This document shows positions 27,276 through 37,127 of a DNA stretch of 64,000 nucleotides, in pieces. The stretch spans positions 1 to 64,000 of the forward strand of contig CADCEF010000005.1 of NCBI GenBank assembly GCA_902800365.1. Reading direction: 5' to 3'. The stretch's first letter is position 1; every line of letters begins with the position of its first letter. The notes below the pieces were generated by a model. That model searched no databases and had not been told where the DNA came from. It saw only the letters and a list, made by a program, of their open reading frames with translations. The stretch is from an uncultured Prevotella sp. (lineage in GTDB: Bacteria; Bacteroidota; Bacteroidia; Bacteroidales; Bacteroidaceae). The position numbers were made by a program, and so were the translations under genes.

Positions 27276-28049
27276 TCAAAAGTGGTTACACACTAATTCT
27301 ACAAAATCATCTTTTTGTTTATTGTAGTTCTTCCAATCAGGTTCCAAATCATAACAATTACATAACTCTTCATATAATTCGTCCAATTTAGATTTGTCTA
27401 TAATGTCAGCTGCTTGCTTTACAACATTAAGAAAGCCTATTTCTTTAAATTCTATATTGGGAAACTTAAATGGCAATCTCCTCTTCCCTTCTATTGCCCA
27501 TGCTGCTCCCATTTCATTTTGACAGACTTCGCTTTTCCTATAATTATCTGAAATCATACACAGAATGTAATCACATCTTTTCATGTTTTTGATTATCTCA
27601 TTTCTGAAATCATCACCAGTACGAATTGCAGTATGATCTAGGGTGCAAAAGATATCGGCTCTTTTAAAACCACAACCAAGCATCAGTATTTTTTCTATAA
27701 ATCCATCAATTATAACTTCATCTTCCGATGAATGACTAATGAATATTTTCCTGACAGAATCATTGGGCTTTTCCAGATATATAACATAATTAAGAAGTTC
27801 ATCTATAGCACTTTGATGAATAACAGGCATTCTGTCATATTGAAGAGTATGCTCTTTTATCTTTGTTGCTATATATGGATATTTCTCAGAAATAGTGTCA
27901 CATAATGATAAAAGCAATCCTTCAAAAGACTTATTCGCACCAACAACAAAGAATAATGACCGATTTGCCACCATTTGCTGGAAGTATTTTACATACTTAT
28001 CAGAGAAACTTTTACACTCTATCGCCAATTGGTATATTTTATTACCCAT
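27276..28049 (-). CDS. TIR-domain protein
   Basis: A 257-aa protein with a helical N-terminal region (residues 1–98) and a TIR domain from about 100. The strand A motif is RKIFISHSSEDE (100–111). The conserved catalytic-type glutamate is E179 in SEVCQNEMGAAWA. Bacterial TIR domains of this type often cleave NAD+ to trigger abortive infection, or make signalling nucleotides. It is directly upstream of the STAND gene with no gap. A weak promoter-like TATATTTG (28135–28142, minus) lies upstream. Confidence 0.85.
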   Translation of the reverse strand: MGNKIYQLAIECKSFSDKYVKYFQQMVANRSLFFVVGANKSFEGLLLSLCDTISEKYPYIATKIKEHTLQYDRMPVIHQSAIDELLNYVIYLEKPNDSVRKIFISHSSEDEVIIDGFIEKILMLGCGFKRADIFCTLDHTAIRTGDDFRNEIIKNMKRCDYILCMISDNYRKSEVCQNEMGAAWAIEGKRRLPFKFPNIEFKEIGFLNVVKQAADIIDKSKLDELYEELCNCYDLEPDWKNYNKQKDDFVELVCNHF

Positions 28050-28159
28050 GAATCCTAATTACTTTATTCAGATTGTATTTTTCTGTCAATAATTATACAG
28101 TTAATACTAAATTTGTCATCATATCGAATAATTACAAATATAAGTTAACTCTTTGCTCT

Positions 28160-30217
28160 TTAGTTTGAGGGGCTCTTTTTTGAACGAGCCTCTTGCAATT
28201 GTTCTTCTGTTACACGTTCCGTGTCATAACATACAATTTGATGATTCTTATCATATACAATTCCAGCGTGTTGATAATATCGCTTACCAATACGAATTAA
28301 TTTTCTGATAGCACCACTAACAATATCAATAGAGATATTCAATTCCTTTGCCACAACGATGTGAATTCCCGTTGGCCATGGTTGTCTGGGTAATTTCTCG
28401 TCAACTTTTGTAAGCAATTCATCAGAAACAAGCAAAGGTTTCATTTGCTCCTTAAAATCTTTTCTCTTCTTTTTTACTGAAACGTCTTCTACGACAAATT
28501 CATTTTTACGATTTAAGATACTTTCATATCCTTCAATACCATAATGTTCTGAAGCTTCTTTTAATAAAGTCATAACATATGATCTTTTTATCAATTTTGT
28601 TTTGTCATAGCGAAAATTTATAAATTGGCACGTTTCTAATATCTCTTTTGGAGTAAGTCTTGTATTGTCAAAAGATAGTAAGTCTTGTTTGCTAAAATTA
28701 AAAATTCCAAGGAGACGACTTATTGTAACAAAAGCAGTCAACATTCTTGATCTTTTCAGCATTTTTGTTGCTTTTAGGTGCAATTCCTTTGACAAATATT
28801 CAGGTATTACATCATCTATTGTTTTCAAGATAAAAGCAATTTTTGGCCAAATTAATAAAGAATCTGATGAGTTATATATTGAATCATACTTTTTCTCATC
28901 TTTGAAATACTTTTGTTTAAAATTAGCTGCTCTCTCAGGTACTTTCAAAACTAGACAGATATACCCCGCAGCAAGATACATCATATCAACAATCTTATTA
29001 TCTTCTATTTCTTGATTTGCATAGCAATTCTTTCTACGTTCATAATAATAACCATGTTGTTTCAAAACATCTTCTATATCTCTTTGTATTTTGTCAGTAG
29101 CGAAAAGAGAAGCAACCTCAACTGCAGTTTGATTATTTGTCGAACGGATAATACTGTCACGAATGGCAGAGTCATTTTGTGTTATGATTTTAATCATTAC
29201 ACATCTGTCATCATGTTGAGACTGCGACTCAGTGAAATATCTATAAATTGAATGAGAGGTTTGCAGGCCATTGACTATTTGAATATTCTGTACTCTCAGT
29301 TTGGTTCCTATATCAACAGCGGATGTTGCCAAAAATGTAATTCCATTATTAAGCCACCAGAAATCAATGTTTTGATTATGTTCAAGAGACGCCATTATAT
29401 CTAAATTAACTAGATTATTCCCCATATAATCTCGGACATTAGAATCAAACAAATATGTTCTTAATTTCCCAGAATCATCTTTAATAAAATTATAATAGTC
29501 GATGAGATTACATAGGAGGACACTACATTGCTCCTTATGAGATATAACGCCCTTATAAGGGAGAGTTAATTCGTATTCAGGTTTTTTCCTATATAAAGAA
29601 AGGACTTCTGAGCTTCCATAAAAATAGTATTCTACATTACACTCGCTAAACAAATCACTAAGCGAATTTTTTAGGTATTCTGTTCTTGCTATGATATTTT
29701 CTCCTACGCTATTACTGTCTCCCCTTGACGCATAAAAGAACTTAAAGGATAAACTAGACAACGAAGATGCTGTATTCATATAAGCCTCAACAAATAATTT
29801 CCTCTTTTGGAGTAAGTCTTCATTGTATGATGACTTGAAATCTGATGTTTCTAATGACAAATCAAATATTTCTCCAACCGTCGCACACTCGTTGTTAACA
29901 ACATCTTGCATAAATGTGTCATGATGCTTACATGTTATCACATATACAGTAATTTCTGCATGCCGTTTTGGCCACATAAAATCTGTAATGTCTGTTAGCA
30001 GATTCCCATTAACAAATATATAGAAAGAGTCTATGCCACCATCATCTTTACCGTCTATTATTCCAGAAAGTATTTCATCTCTTGACAAATCCAAATCTTT
30101 TAGTATTTGTTCATTTGCTAAAAGCTCAAAAACTTCTCCCTTATCTTTAGAAGGATTATTTTGATCAATTCTCTCTTTAATAATATGATCAATAATTACA
30201 ATATCATTCTTTGCCAT
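28160..30217 (-). CDS. AIPR-family abortive infection protein
   Basis: A 685-aa protein with the AIPR domain (abortive infection phage resistance) centred near residues 280–350. The conserved pattern WWLNNGITFLATS followed by QIVNGLQTSHSIYRYF is clear. An N-terminal IIDGKDDGGIDSFYIF stretch (about 51–66) looks like a PD-(D/E)xK-type nuclease core. Members are encoded near restriction-modification genes and implicated in phage resistance. It lies 75 nt after the 213-aa gene, with a TAATTTTG box (30274–30281, minus) that may be its own −7 element. Confidence 0.87.
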   Translation of the reverse strand: MAKNDIVIIDHIIKERIDQNNPSKDKGEVFELLANEQILKDLDLSRDEILSGIIDGKDDGGIDSFYIFVNGNLLTDITDFMWPKRHAEITVYVITCKHHDTFMQDVVNNECATVGEIFDLSLETSDFKSSYNEDLLQKRKLFVEAYMNTASSLSSLSFKFFYASRGDSNSVGENIIARTEYLKNSLSDLFSECNVEYYFYGSSEVLSLYRKKPEYELTLPYKGVISHKEQCSVLLCNLIDYYNFIKDDSGKLRTYLFDSNVRDYMGNNLVNLDIMASLEHNQNIDFWWLNNGITFLATSAVDIGTKLRVQNIQIVNGLQTSHSIYRYFTESQSQHDDRCVMIKIITQNDSAIRDSIIRSTNNQTAVEVASLFATDKIQRDIEDVLKQHGYYYERRKNCYANQEIEDNKIVDMMYLAAGYICLVLKVPERAANFKQKYFKDEKKYDSIYNSSDSLLIWPKIAFILKTIDDVIPEYLSKELHLKATKMLKRSRMLTAFVTISRLLGIFNFSKQDLLSFDNTRLTPKEILETCQFINFRYDKTKLIKRSYVMTLLKEASEHYGIEGYESILNRKNEFVVEDVSVKKKRKDFKEQMKPLLVSDELLTKVDEKLPRQPWPTGIHIVVAKELNISIDIVSGAIRKLIRIGKRYYQHAGIVYDKNHQIVCYDTERVTEEQLQEARSKKSPSN

Positions 30218-30292
30218 AGGATTTATAATTATGTTATAGTCTTCTTTATTACTCTTGATAGTTCTATTAGGGACAAAATTAAGGAGTTGATT

Positions 30293-30934
30293 TCATTTCA
30301 CGACATCAATTTTCCACCCCATTTTAAGGGCTGTATTAATTTTGTCTAACATTTTCTTTTTATCCTTGGTGCTACTATGAGTGAGAACAAAAAGACCTGG
30401 TGCGGCTTCACGTTGGGCATGCCCGTATTTCTTATCTTTAGTTGTAGCCACGATGTTTACGCGACAGAACTTTAGCCCAAGTTCTCTTACTTTTACTAAT
30501 CCCGCTTCAACAATGGCAGAAGTAAACGTCGTTGCCGCATCATGTTCCTGCAAGATGGTACCATCTTTCCGATAGATACATAAGCCTGTTTTGGGCGCAA
30601 TCTTTAAGGCACGATTTTTGCGAGGTCCAAACTCCTTGTGTTCGACTTCGGGATCGGCTTCCAGTTTCTTGGCATCTATCAATTGAGTGATATTTGTCTT
30701 ACGAGACAATGCTACGCTGATAGGCATTCCGGGGTGATAGTCAACCACCAGAACTAAATCTCGTTGAACCTGTTTCAACGCTGGTTCAATGGTCTCTGTT
30801 ACTACAGGAAGAATTTCTTTCTTGATAATGTCTTCTTCCAGTTCACTTACCTGTCTCTCCAAATCATCATTCAGAGAGAGACCTTCCTTTCGCAATGTTT
30901 CCATTGCTTTGTATAAATCGCCGAGTCGTGACAT
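30293..30934 (-). CDS. Unrecognised protein, last gene of the helicase-methyltransferase operon
   Basis: A 213-aa soluble protein. Residues about 1–60 are a charged helical, probably coiled-coil segment. The rest is mixed alpha/beta, with DYHPGMPISVALSRKTNI near 85 and a repeated-looking GLCIYRKDGT/GLKFCRVNIVATT region ending in GLFVLTHSSTKDKKKMLDKI. I recall similar proteins in Bacteroidetes restriction-type loci but know of no assigned function. It begins 9 nt after the preceding gene. Confidence 0.7.
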   Translation of the reverse strand: MSRLGDLYKAMETLRKEGLSLNDDLERQVSELEEDIIKKEILPVVTETIEPALKQVQRDLVLVVDYHPGMPISVALSRKTNITQLIDAKKLEADPEVEHKEFGPRKNRALKIAPKTGLCIYRKDGTILQEHDAATTFTSAIVEAGLVKVRELGLKFCRVNIVATTKDKKYGHAQREAAPGLFVLTHSSTKDKKKMLDKINTALKMGWKIDVVK

Positions 30935-30943
30935 AATCCTCTA

Positions 30944-31444
30944 TTATTTGTTATAGATGTCCCTTATTTTCTGTTTGGCATAGTCATGGGTATTCCCAGT
31001 AAGTTCTACTTGAGCTCCACTATAAAAATCAGTGATGTCAAAGTATATGTCTTTTTTCTTATCATCTTTATATATAGGTAATATGTCAAAAGTTAATATT
31101 TTTCCATCGCCAGTGGTTATCTGGTCTAACAACTGCATATTATTCTCATATCCAGGATAAAACTTGTTTAACCACTCTTTTTCAGCATGTACTCCCAAAG
31201 TATGGGTTGTAGCATGTATTTTAACGACATCAAAGTCCTGACTTCTTAGCTTTACATCAAATGTTATTTTTTCATCGGCATATTCGCTAACAAACTCCTT
31301 TTTTCGATTGATAAAGGAAGTAAGTACTTTTATTCCATCTCTTACTTGCGGTATTGCCATAAGAACTATTGCAACTATCACTATTATAGCGATAATCCAA
31401 TTATTCAGCAACACGTTAACTAAATAATCATATCTGGTTTCCAT
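30944..31444 (-). CDS. Small membrane-anchored protein of the operon
   Basis: A 166-aa protein with a single N-terminal transmembrane helix (about residues 14–32, NWIIAIIVIVAIVLMAIP) and a soluble domain of about 120 residues rich in beta strands (KITFDVKLRSQDFDVVKIHATTH). No family is recognised. It sits 11 nt after the PIN-like membrane gene and 9 nt before the 213-aa gene, so it is almost certainly cotranscribed. Two neighbouring membrane-anchored products hint at a membrane-located complex. Confidence 0.7.
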   Translation of the reverse strand: METRYDYLVNVLLNNWIIAIIVIVAIVLMAIPQVRDGIKVLTSFINRKKEFVSEYADEKITFDVKLRSQDFDVVKIHATTHTLGVHAEKEWLNKFYPGYENNMQLLDQITTGDGKILTFDILPIYKDDKKKDIYFDITDFYSGAQVELTGNTHDYAKQKIRDIYNK

Positions 31445-31455
31445 ATTATCGTAAT

Positions 31456-33717
31456 TTAATCTTTAAATTTTCTATTAGAATTATTTAATTTAAGTTCGTC
31501 TTCTATAGACTTTATTTCGTCATTATAACGAGTCAAATCATCTTGAAGCATTGTATACTTAGTATTTTCTTCTTTCTCCAACCATTTCTTTGAAGCAAGT
31601 TCTCTTCTCCTATTTATAGAATCTAAACTATCATAATGATGCCCAATTCCAAATAGAATAGCTCCAACCGATCCCAAGATTAAACTTAATGTGTTTTTAT
31701 CTCCGTTTAAGGATGTACTCAACACATTTGATGAATATGATAATATCCACAGAATAACAATACAAACAATAGAAATACCTCCTAACGTATAGAAAAGTTT
31801 GGGTTGCCAATTGCAAAAAGCTTTCTCCAATGATTTTTCGTATGGTAATATATCTGCTTTTGCGTGATCTATGAGTTTTTTTAATTCGTCCCTCCTTTGG
31901 TATAATGAGTTTATCCTTTCTGCTTTTTGCTTGGCAGTAGATTCTTTTTGTTTTTCTTCTTCAATCCGTTTACGCTCATTTTCTTTGTTTTCTAATTCAC
32001 AAGAAAGTCTATCTCTATCCTTAGTTATAATATCTATTTCTTTTTGTTTCTTCTCATTCTCATTTGTCAGCAACTCAACTTTTTCTGCCTTATTTTTAAT
32101 CTCTTCATCTTTTGATGCTATGTTTTTATTTAACATTGCATTCTCATCACGAACCTTAGCAACTTCTTTATTGTATGCAAGATTATCAGCAGCCACAGCA
32201 TCTCTTATAAGTTTTCCAAATTCCCCTTCTACAAGTTCATCTGGATCCACTTCAACCGCTTGAATAACATGCTTTGCACGACTATATAGTTTCTTTATGA
32301 AATCTTTATATACATCGGCATTGAAATCACTCTTTGTCTTATTGTAGAGACGCGATACCTCTGCAATCTTATTGCGGACTCTTGTGCTATGTAAATCAAG
32401 GCATCGTGCCATTGTCTCTGTAAGCAAACACCCAGAAATATCTACAGGCTTTGTATTATGCATCCATAGTTCAAGAATGACCTTGCCCGTTGATTTCATA
32501 TAATCTACTGTGGGATGCATCGTCTTACAAAACGCTATCAAATCCCTGTTTGCTGTAAGAAAGAATACATGATTATCATTGCCCTTTTTCGCTCTTCTTT
32601 CCTTGATATAATTATCCATGAAAACATCATGTATCTCCCTATAGTTATCACTACTGTATGAAGTAGGCCTCTTTGTTCTCGATTCCCCTAAAAGTCTTAT
32701 AACTTTTTTCCCCTGATAATTCTGTATTATCTTTTGTTTTTCTGAAGGGCTCATTTGAGGAAAAACATTGATGCCATTCTTCTCAACCTCTGTTGGCAAT
32801 GTTAGACGTATTTGCGCCAATTCATTTGCCTCAAGTTTTCGTCTTTCACATGCAGAGGCAATATCTGTTAAGGGATTGGGGCCGTTTTGTTCAACAGACT
32901 GCAAAATATATGATATTTCATCTATTGTCATCGGGCTTACACGCAATATGCCTCCTGCAGCATTTATAATATCGCAAACCTCCTGTGAATATGTTTCACG
33001 TTGAGGCGTTGATAGTTTCAACACTCCCATGACAATAGATGTATCAAGGAAATACTCGGCTTTTATTCCATCCTCAGTTTCTTCTACATGTGGTTTGTCA
33101 CTTTTCAGGAAACCTGCGATTACAGACCCCCAAAACAACTGATTTGCAACTTGATATAAATCCTTTTCATAATCATTTAGATATTGCAAAAAGAAAACCA
33201 TTGTTGCATACCTTTCATCGACTTTAGAAGTGTCTTGTTCTTCAAAATATCCTAATATGTCGTCTGTATTATCAGAAATGAACTGAATGAAGGAAATCCC
33301 ATCATCCGTTGAGCCTTCTCGTTCTAAAAACTCTTTATATTTGGCTTCTAAAATACTAATTTTATCAGAGAAAGCTCTTTCTCGCTCATTAATACTCTCC
33401 TCGTCACTATCATATGATGCACTTTGAATCTGGAATGTATCACCATTTTCATACACATTCAATTTGATATTCCCCCATCTTTGAGCATCTATTTTTAATA
33501 TTGACTTAGATATAACTATATGTGGAATAGCTATACCAAATTTATCTACGATAAAATTGTGTATTTCATCAGCACTACAATACGGATGGCTTTCTTCGCG
33601 TTTAGAAAAGATGAAGGTTAAAGCATATTTTATAATAGGGAAATATATATCCGAATACAATCCATGATTGCTATTCGAATAAAGTGCAGAAATTAGCGCA
33701 TAATTAGTTCTTTCCAT
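31456..33717 (-). CDS. PIN-like nuclease with coiled coil and two transmembrane helices
   Basis: A 753-aa protein. The middle region resembles a PIN fold: YFLDTSIVMGVLKL near 220 (acidic Asp plus Ser/Thr) and HVFFLTANRDLIAFC near 385, the typical last acidic site. Residues about 505–610 form a long charged coiled coil. Two hydrophobic helices lie at about 640–662 (LFYTLGGISIVCIVILWIL) and 674–692, and a short helical tail follows. It would be a membrane-anchored RNase or nuclease. The PIN assignment is from motif spacing only. It is 13 nt after the methyltransferase gene. Confidence 0.7.
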   Translation of the reverse strand: MERTNYALISALYSNSNHGLYSDIYFPIIKYALTFIFSKREESHPYCSADEIHNFIVDKFGIAIPHIVISKSILKIDAQRWGNIKLNVYENGDTFQIQSASYDSDEESINERERAFSDKISILEAKYKEFLEREGSTDDGISFIQFISDNTDDILGYFEEQDTSKVDERYATMVFFLQYLNDYEKDLYQVANQLFWGSVIAGFLKSDKPHVEETEDGIKAEYFLDTSIVMGVLKLSTPQRETYSQEVCDIINAAGGILRVSPMTIDEISYILQSVEQNGPNPLTDIASACERRKLEANELAQIRLTLPTEVEKNGINVFPQMSPSEKQKIIQNYQGKKVIRLLGESRTKRPTSYSSDNYREIHDVFMDNYIKERRAKKGNDNHVFFLTANRDLIAFCKTMHPTVDYMKSTGKVILELWMHNTKPVDISGCLLTETMARCLDLHSTRVRNKIAEVSRLYNKTKSDFNADVYKDFIKKLYSRAKHVIQAVEVDPDELVEGEFGKLIRDAVAADNLAYNKEVAKVRDENAMLNKNIASKDEEIKNKAEKVELLTNENEKKQKEIDIITKDRDRLSCELENKENERKRIEEEKQKESTAKQKAERINSLYQRRDELKKLIDHAKADILPYEKSLEKAFCNWQPKLFYTLGGISIVCIVILWILSYSSNVLSTSLNGDKNTLSLILGSVGAILFGIGHHYDSLDSINRRRELASKKWLEKEENTKYTMLQDDLTRYNDEIKSIEDELKLNNSNRKFKD

Positions 33718-33730
33718 AATATTATGATAC

Positions 33731-36700
33731 TTATTTGTTTAACTTCTCATATTCCTCTCGTGTGATAGGAGTCTTTGGGTCAACGATGAGGACTTCATCG
33801 TAGGTCAGGCCATAAAGACGATAGACCTTATTGTCTATCTCGTTTTCCAATGAGCTTGTGTCTGCCTGTGGATTCTCTTCTTTGGATATTAGGATTTTGT
33901 CTACCAAAGAAATGAATCCCTGTTGTATATTCTGGGAGACATGTTTTATAGGAAGTTCTCCAACGCTACGTGCTTGTATCTCAGAAAAAACTTTCTTTGT
34001 TGATTTGTGTTCTGTTACATAATAGAAATTCAAAAGTTTTGAGTTAAGAAGGGCGAGAAGATATTTTAGTGAAACATATTTCTCTCCTTTTAACGTAACA
34101 ACAACAATAGTGTTTAAAGCATAATATTGGTTGTTGTCATAGGTGAATATCAAATTTGCAGATACTCTTCTAAATAATAGTTTTTCAGGAACTTCGAAAA
34201 TCGTTTTTGTTTTGCATGAATGAATTCTTTCTAAACAATAATCAAGATACTCCCCAGTCCAAGTTACTGAATATTTATTTATATTTCTTCCATCTAATAA
34301 TCTATAGTACTTTCCTGATGGATTATCTCGTTTTACAGATAGTGACTTGTCACCCTTTAATGCAATAGCTTGATTTATATTGCATAGATCTTTAAGCTTT
34401 ATGGAGTCAAGAGCGACCTTGCTATTTAAATTATTTGACTTGAAGCTAAAAGCAAATATAGGTGATGTCATAAATTCACTCTTTTGCTTAGTACAATTAT
34501 AATCAACAGAGTGTACATCACTAATATAATACGATATTTCGTAATCGGGTTGTTTGTGTTTAGAAACAATAAAGGTAACATTCTCCACTACAGCATTTTC
34601 GAATGGCATTTTATCGTAAAACACAACTTTAAGAAGAGATGTCTCTTTAAGTAATAGTTTACGAGTATCCTTATAGTATTCTTGCGTCAGTATCGTATTG
34701 GGAATAATATAAGAAAGAACTCCATTATTAGCCGTAAGTTCAATACCAAGATGAGTGAAATAAATAAACGTATTTAGTCTTCCTCCAGAAGTGTTGTATC
34801 TCCTTTTTAAGTAGGCTCTATATGCCAATGGGGCAGATTTGTCTTTAGACAATTGATGGTATGGAGGATTACCTACAATAATATCAAATCCATCTTTAAT
34901 ACTAAACATCCATTCGCTATCAAAGAATGGTGAAGAAGCGTTCTGGTCAAACATATCCCATTCTGAAAGTTGGCGGGCTTCAATATTACCAATCGCTCCA
35001 CTTTCTTTCAACATTAGTGTAATTTCATTACGAAGACTTTCAACCTTCTCCTTATATTTACGTTTTGTTTTTACCGTTTTTGCACCAAATATGCGATGCT
35101 TCGCCTCTTTCATTTCCTTTTCTTTTTCGCGGATAGTTTCGGAGTCAAAGAGGTTTGTTTCGCGTTTCTCTAATCCAACCAAGGTGTTTGCCGCTACAAA
35201 CTTTGCCTCGAGGTTTGGCAAAGGACGTATGCCGAAGTTGTCAACAGGATTGTTGTTTGTCTTCTGGTCAACCACCAAGGAAATAAAGAAACGGAGTTTG
35301 CTGATTTGGATAGCAATGGGCTGGATATCCACGCCATAGATGCAGTTCTCTATCAGGTAGAGTTTACGGGCATAGTCGGGGCGATTTATACTCTCGTTGA
35401 AACTGCGCTCTATGTCGGCAACGATTTCCGAACGTTCTTCATCCGTGGCGTTGTGATATGCTTCGGAGGTCTCGCTGATAGCATTATTGAGCGTCATGTC
35501 TTTCCATTGCTCGTTGTTGGGGTCAAGCTGCCCTAGAATATGCACCATCTGTTGGAGCATACCCATCGGGAAAGCACCAGAACCACAGGCGGGATCGAGC
35601 ACTTTACACTCATAGAGTGACTGCATAATCTGGCGTTTTTGTTCATCGGTCAGAGTCGGTCCCTCGTCCGTGTATTGAATCAGTTTTCGATATTCTGGTT
35701 CCAAGTCCTCACCTACTGTACGTTTCAGGTGAGCCACCAGGCTTTCATCCACCATATACTGTACAATCTCACGGGGCGTATAGAACGATCCTGTCTGCTT
35801 GCGGGCAGTTGTCTGCGTCTCTGGGTTGTAGGCTGCCAATAGGTTCTCAAACACTTTTCCCAATAGCTCTGGATCGAGTGACACTTCCTTGTCGAAGGGG
35901 GTATTCTCTTCAACGGTGAAGTTATAACGCTTCAGGATGTCGATAATACCACGTGCGCTAACCTTCTTTTTCTTCTTGTCGCCATACCAATCGGAGAGGT
36001 CGATGTTTTTGCCCACCTCGTCACCAAAGAACAGAAAATCAGGTATCACCAACTGGTCACTTATGGCTTTTCTGTCGGTGAAAGCATCAATATAAATGCC
36101 TTTATCCTTATCATCCAAACAGTCGAACAAACCACCATTCAGGAATGGTACATACTTGTTAGCCAGTTCCACAAACTTGTCGGGATTGATAAACAAATCC
36201 TCATGACGCATCAACTTGTTATTGTCATAATCGCCACGACCATTGCGGAAACGACGTTCCGAAATGGTATCCTTACCCTCTGGAGTGATAGGACTGTTGA
36301 GCATGGCAAAGAAAAGATTTTGCAAAATGCCCTTATAATATTTGCTATCATAACTCTTGCCAAACAAATCTACTATGTCATGAGGTGTAAATCCTTCTAT
36401 AAGTTCAGAGGCTATATATTGCTCGTCGAAGAACTCGTCGGGCACCAAATGACGCTGCTTGAGGAACCAGACAAAGATGAGTCGGGTTATCAAACGAATC
36501 ATTGCCTCAGAATTATATTTCTGATTGTCTTCTAATGTTTTCAAGTCGTTGGGGAAACGAACCACCATGATGGCCCAAGCATACCAGTCGCTGAGTTCCT
36601 GATAGAATGCTTTTGTCAGCACCTCTACAGAGAAACGGTTACGCAAATCCTCCACATTGACAACACAACCATACTCATTCAGATATTTGTTAGGCGTATA

Positions 36701-37117
36701 ATAGGCTATGCCTTTGCCTAAATAATAGGAATAACGGTGGGGATTAGAATACCGGCGACTGATGCGAAAGGACTCTTCCGATTGGTCGAGTGTAATCTCA
36801 ATCAGCGAGAAACGATAATTGCTATTGTCGTCCTCTGGCACAAACAGCACCAAAGCCCGCTCGCAGAACTCATCAGCCAGCAGTCGGAATGCCTCTTTCG
36901 TCAGACCTACACGGGCATCATGCTTTGAACTATGGCGCACTTCGTAAACGACCAAGCCAAGTGACTCACATTCTCCCAAGCGTGTTACTTGCTGAGTATA
37001 TTGAAACTGAACAGGATTGTCTATAACACTTGCCTCCTGCTGGAAATCCTCTGGGAGAAAACTGGTTCTCAGGAAGGAAAGAAACTCTGCGCGATTGTAT
37101 GCTTTATTGAACTCCAT
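33731..37117 (-). CDS. Eco57I-type N6-adenine DNA methyltransferase (COG1002-like)
   Basis: A 1128-aa protein. The SAM-binding motif I DPACGSGAF lies near residue 508, preceded by GSFYTPREIVQYMV. The catalytic NPPY is near residue 750. A TaqI_C-like target-recognition region follows (YYRLLDGRNINKYS, then LLALLNSKLLNFYY). The N-terminal about 200 residues (LGLVVYEVRHSSKHDARVGLTKE) may hold a degenerate nuclease-like fold. The size and order resemble type IIG enzymes and BREX PglX, but BREX partners are absent. It starts 10 nt after the helicase gene. Confidence 0.88.
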   Translation of the reverse strand: MEFNKAYNRAEFLSFLRTSFLPEDFQQEASVIDNPVQFQYTQQVTRLGECESLGLVVYEVRHSSKHDARVGLTKEAFRLLADEFCERALVLFVPEDDNSNYRFSLIEITLDQSEESFRISRRYSNPHRYSYYLGKGIAYYTPNKYLNEYGCVVNVEDLRNRFSVEVLTKAFYQELSDWYAWAIMVVRFPNDLKTLEDNQKYNSEAMIRLITRLIFVWFLKQRHLVPDEFFDEQYIASELIEGFTPHDIVDLFGKSYDSKYYKGILQNLFFAMLNSPITPEGKDTISERRFRNGRGDYDNNKLMRHEDLFINPDKFVELANKYVPFLNGGLFDCLDDKDKGIYIDAFTDRKAISDQLVIPDFLFFGDEVGKNIDLSDWYGDKKKKKVSARGIIDILKRYNFTVEENTPFDKEVSLDPELLGKVFENLLAAYNPETQTTARKQTGSFYTPREIVQYMVDESLVAHLKRTVGEDLEPEYRKLIQYTDEGPTLTDEQKRQIMQSLYECKVLDPACGSGAFPMGMLQQMVHILGQLDPNNEQWKDMTLNNAISETSEAYHNATDEERSEIVADIERSFNESINRPDYARKLYLIENCIYGVDIQPIAIQISKLRFFISLVVDQKTNNNPVDNFGIRPLPNLEAKFVAANTLVGLEKRETNLFDSETIREKEKEMKEAKHRIFGAKTVKTKRKYKEKVESLRNEITLMLKESGAIGNIEARQLSEWDMFDQNASSPFFDSEWMFSIKDGFDIIVGNPPYHQLSKDKSAPLAYRAYLKRRYNTSGGRLNTFIYFTHLGIELTANNGVLSYIIPNTILTQEYYKDTRKLLLKETSLLKVVFYDKMPFENAVVENVTFIVSKHKQPDYEISYYISDVHSVDYNCTKQKSEFMTSPIFAFSFKSNNLNSKVALDSIKLKDLCNINQAIALKGDKSLSVKRDNPSGKYYRLLDGRNINKYSVTWTGEYLDYCLERIHSCKTKTIFEVPEKLLFRRVSANLIFTYDNNQYYALNTIVVVTLKGEKYVSLKYLLALLNSKLLNFYYVTEHKSTKKVFSEIQARSVGELPIKHVSQNIQQGFISLVDKILISKEENPQADTSSLENEIDNKVYRLYGLTYDEVLIVDPKTPITREEYEKLNK

Positions 37118-37127
37118 ATCTCGTATG

